Below the pieces are notes generated by a model. The model was given only the letters and a program-made list of their open reading frames with translations. It did no database searches and was not told where the DNA came from. Source: JBFLXR01 sp040757065 (lineage in GTDB: Bacteria; Pseudomonadota; Gammaproteobacteria; Burkholderiales; Gallionellaceae). Taken from it: a DNA stretch of 34,221 nt. Location of the stretch: contig JBFLXR010000021.1 of NCBI GenBank assembly GCA_040757065.1, forward strand, positions 1-34,221, given 5' to 3'. Of the stretch, positions 33,942 through 34,221 are shown piece by piece (the stretch's first letter is position 1; each line of letters starts with the position of its first letter). A program made the translations under genes and the position numbers.

Positions 33942-34221
33942 ACCATGGTCTCCTCGGTTGCCGCCGCTGGCTGCATCTCCCTGATGATCTGACCGATGCC
34001 GTTGGCGTGCAGGCGCAGTTCAATGTTGGTCGGCGATACCACCACTTTTTCCACCAGCAACCTGACGATGCGCGACTGCTCTGCCGGGAACAACTGATCC
34101 CAGACCAGATCCAGCCGGGTCATGATCACCGTAACCTGTGCCTCGTCGATGTCGGCATCGAGATTTTTCACCTGCGGCACGATTTCGCCGATCATCGAGG
34201 GATTGCGCATGATGCCGCGCA
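33938..34221 (-). CDS. Large serine recombinase, C-terminal part (runs off the window)
   Basis: Only the last about 94 codons are present. The sequence RGIMRNPSMIGEIVP, then LDLVWDQLFPAEQSRIVRLLVEKVVVSPTNIELRLHANGI, is characteristic of the C-terminus of resolvase/invertase-family large serine recombinases found on integrative elements. The catalytic serine domain lies beyond the right end. With the HTH partner it marks one end of a mobile element extending to the right. Confidence 0.75.
   Translation of the reverse strand, partial: RGIMRNPSMIGEIVPQVKNLDADIDEAQVTVIMTRLDLVWDQLFPAEQSRIVRLLVEKVVVSPTNIELRLHANGIGQIIREMQPAAATEETMV

Overview
The window looks like a moderately GC-rich betaproteobacterial chromosome, most likely an iron-oxidiser-type Nitrosomonadales/Gallionellales member. 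This placement is inferred from gene order (gyrA-serC-...-aroA/cmk-rpsA-ihfB-lapA-lapB-pyrF-hldE1-hldD), from protein character and from the tmRNA tag ANDETYALAA; it was not tested by a database search. About 26 kb of core chromosome lies between two stable-RNA genes, tRNA-Lys at the left and tmRNA at the right. Both outer sides look like accessory DNA.

Left edge (1-504): a truncated IHF-beta-like gene, a perfect 14-bp dyad whose arms copy part of the neighbouring tRNA-Lys gene (a possible decayed attachment site), a tandem 11-bp repeat, and the tRNA terminator. tRNA-Lys(CTT) follows on the minus strand, with its own promoter overlapping the end of queG.

Core (616-26743): queG (minus) diverges from tsaE-amiC (plus). 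An outer-membrane beta-barrel gene converges on cysM. A minus-strand block then carries comEA, hldD, hldE1, pyrF, lapB and lapA (LPS heptose synthesis and control, pyrimidine synthesis). It is followed by a long minus-strand supraoperon from gyrA to ihfB: gyrA, serC, serA, pheA, a class I methyltransferase, hisC, a type I-beta DAHP synthase, tyrA, a fused aroA-cmk, rpsA and ihfB. This array places serine synthesis and nearly the whole chorismate-to-Phe/Tyr route next to replication and translation genes. On the plus strand follow an OmpA-like protein, ubiG, gph and ssrA (tmRNA).

Right accessory region (26744-34221): a decayed 5'-nucleotidase tail with an in-frame stop abuts a tight four-gene minus-strand operon encoding a Cas4-like/DnaQ-like (DUF2779-type) nuclease, a WYL-domain regulator, an endonuclease/exonuclease/phosphatase-fold enzyme and a PD-(D/E)XK protein. 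Three different nuclease folds with a WYL regulator, inside mobile DNA, make this the best candidate for an undescribed defence or nucleic-acid-processing system. Beyond it is an AT-rich module (solenoid-repeat protein, small coupled ORF, staphylococcal-nuclease-like enzyme). Two direct copies (about 83 bp, about 89% identical) of the 3' end of a helix-turn-helix gene bracket this module. The complete copy of that gene lies beside the C-terminus of a large serine recombinase that runs off the right end. The right side therefore reads as successive insertions of related serine-recombinase elements.
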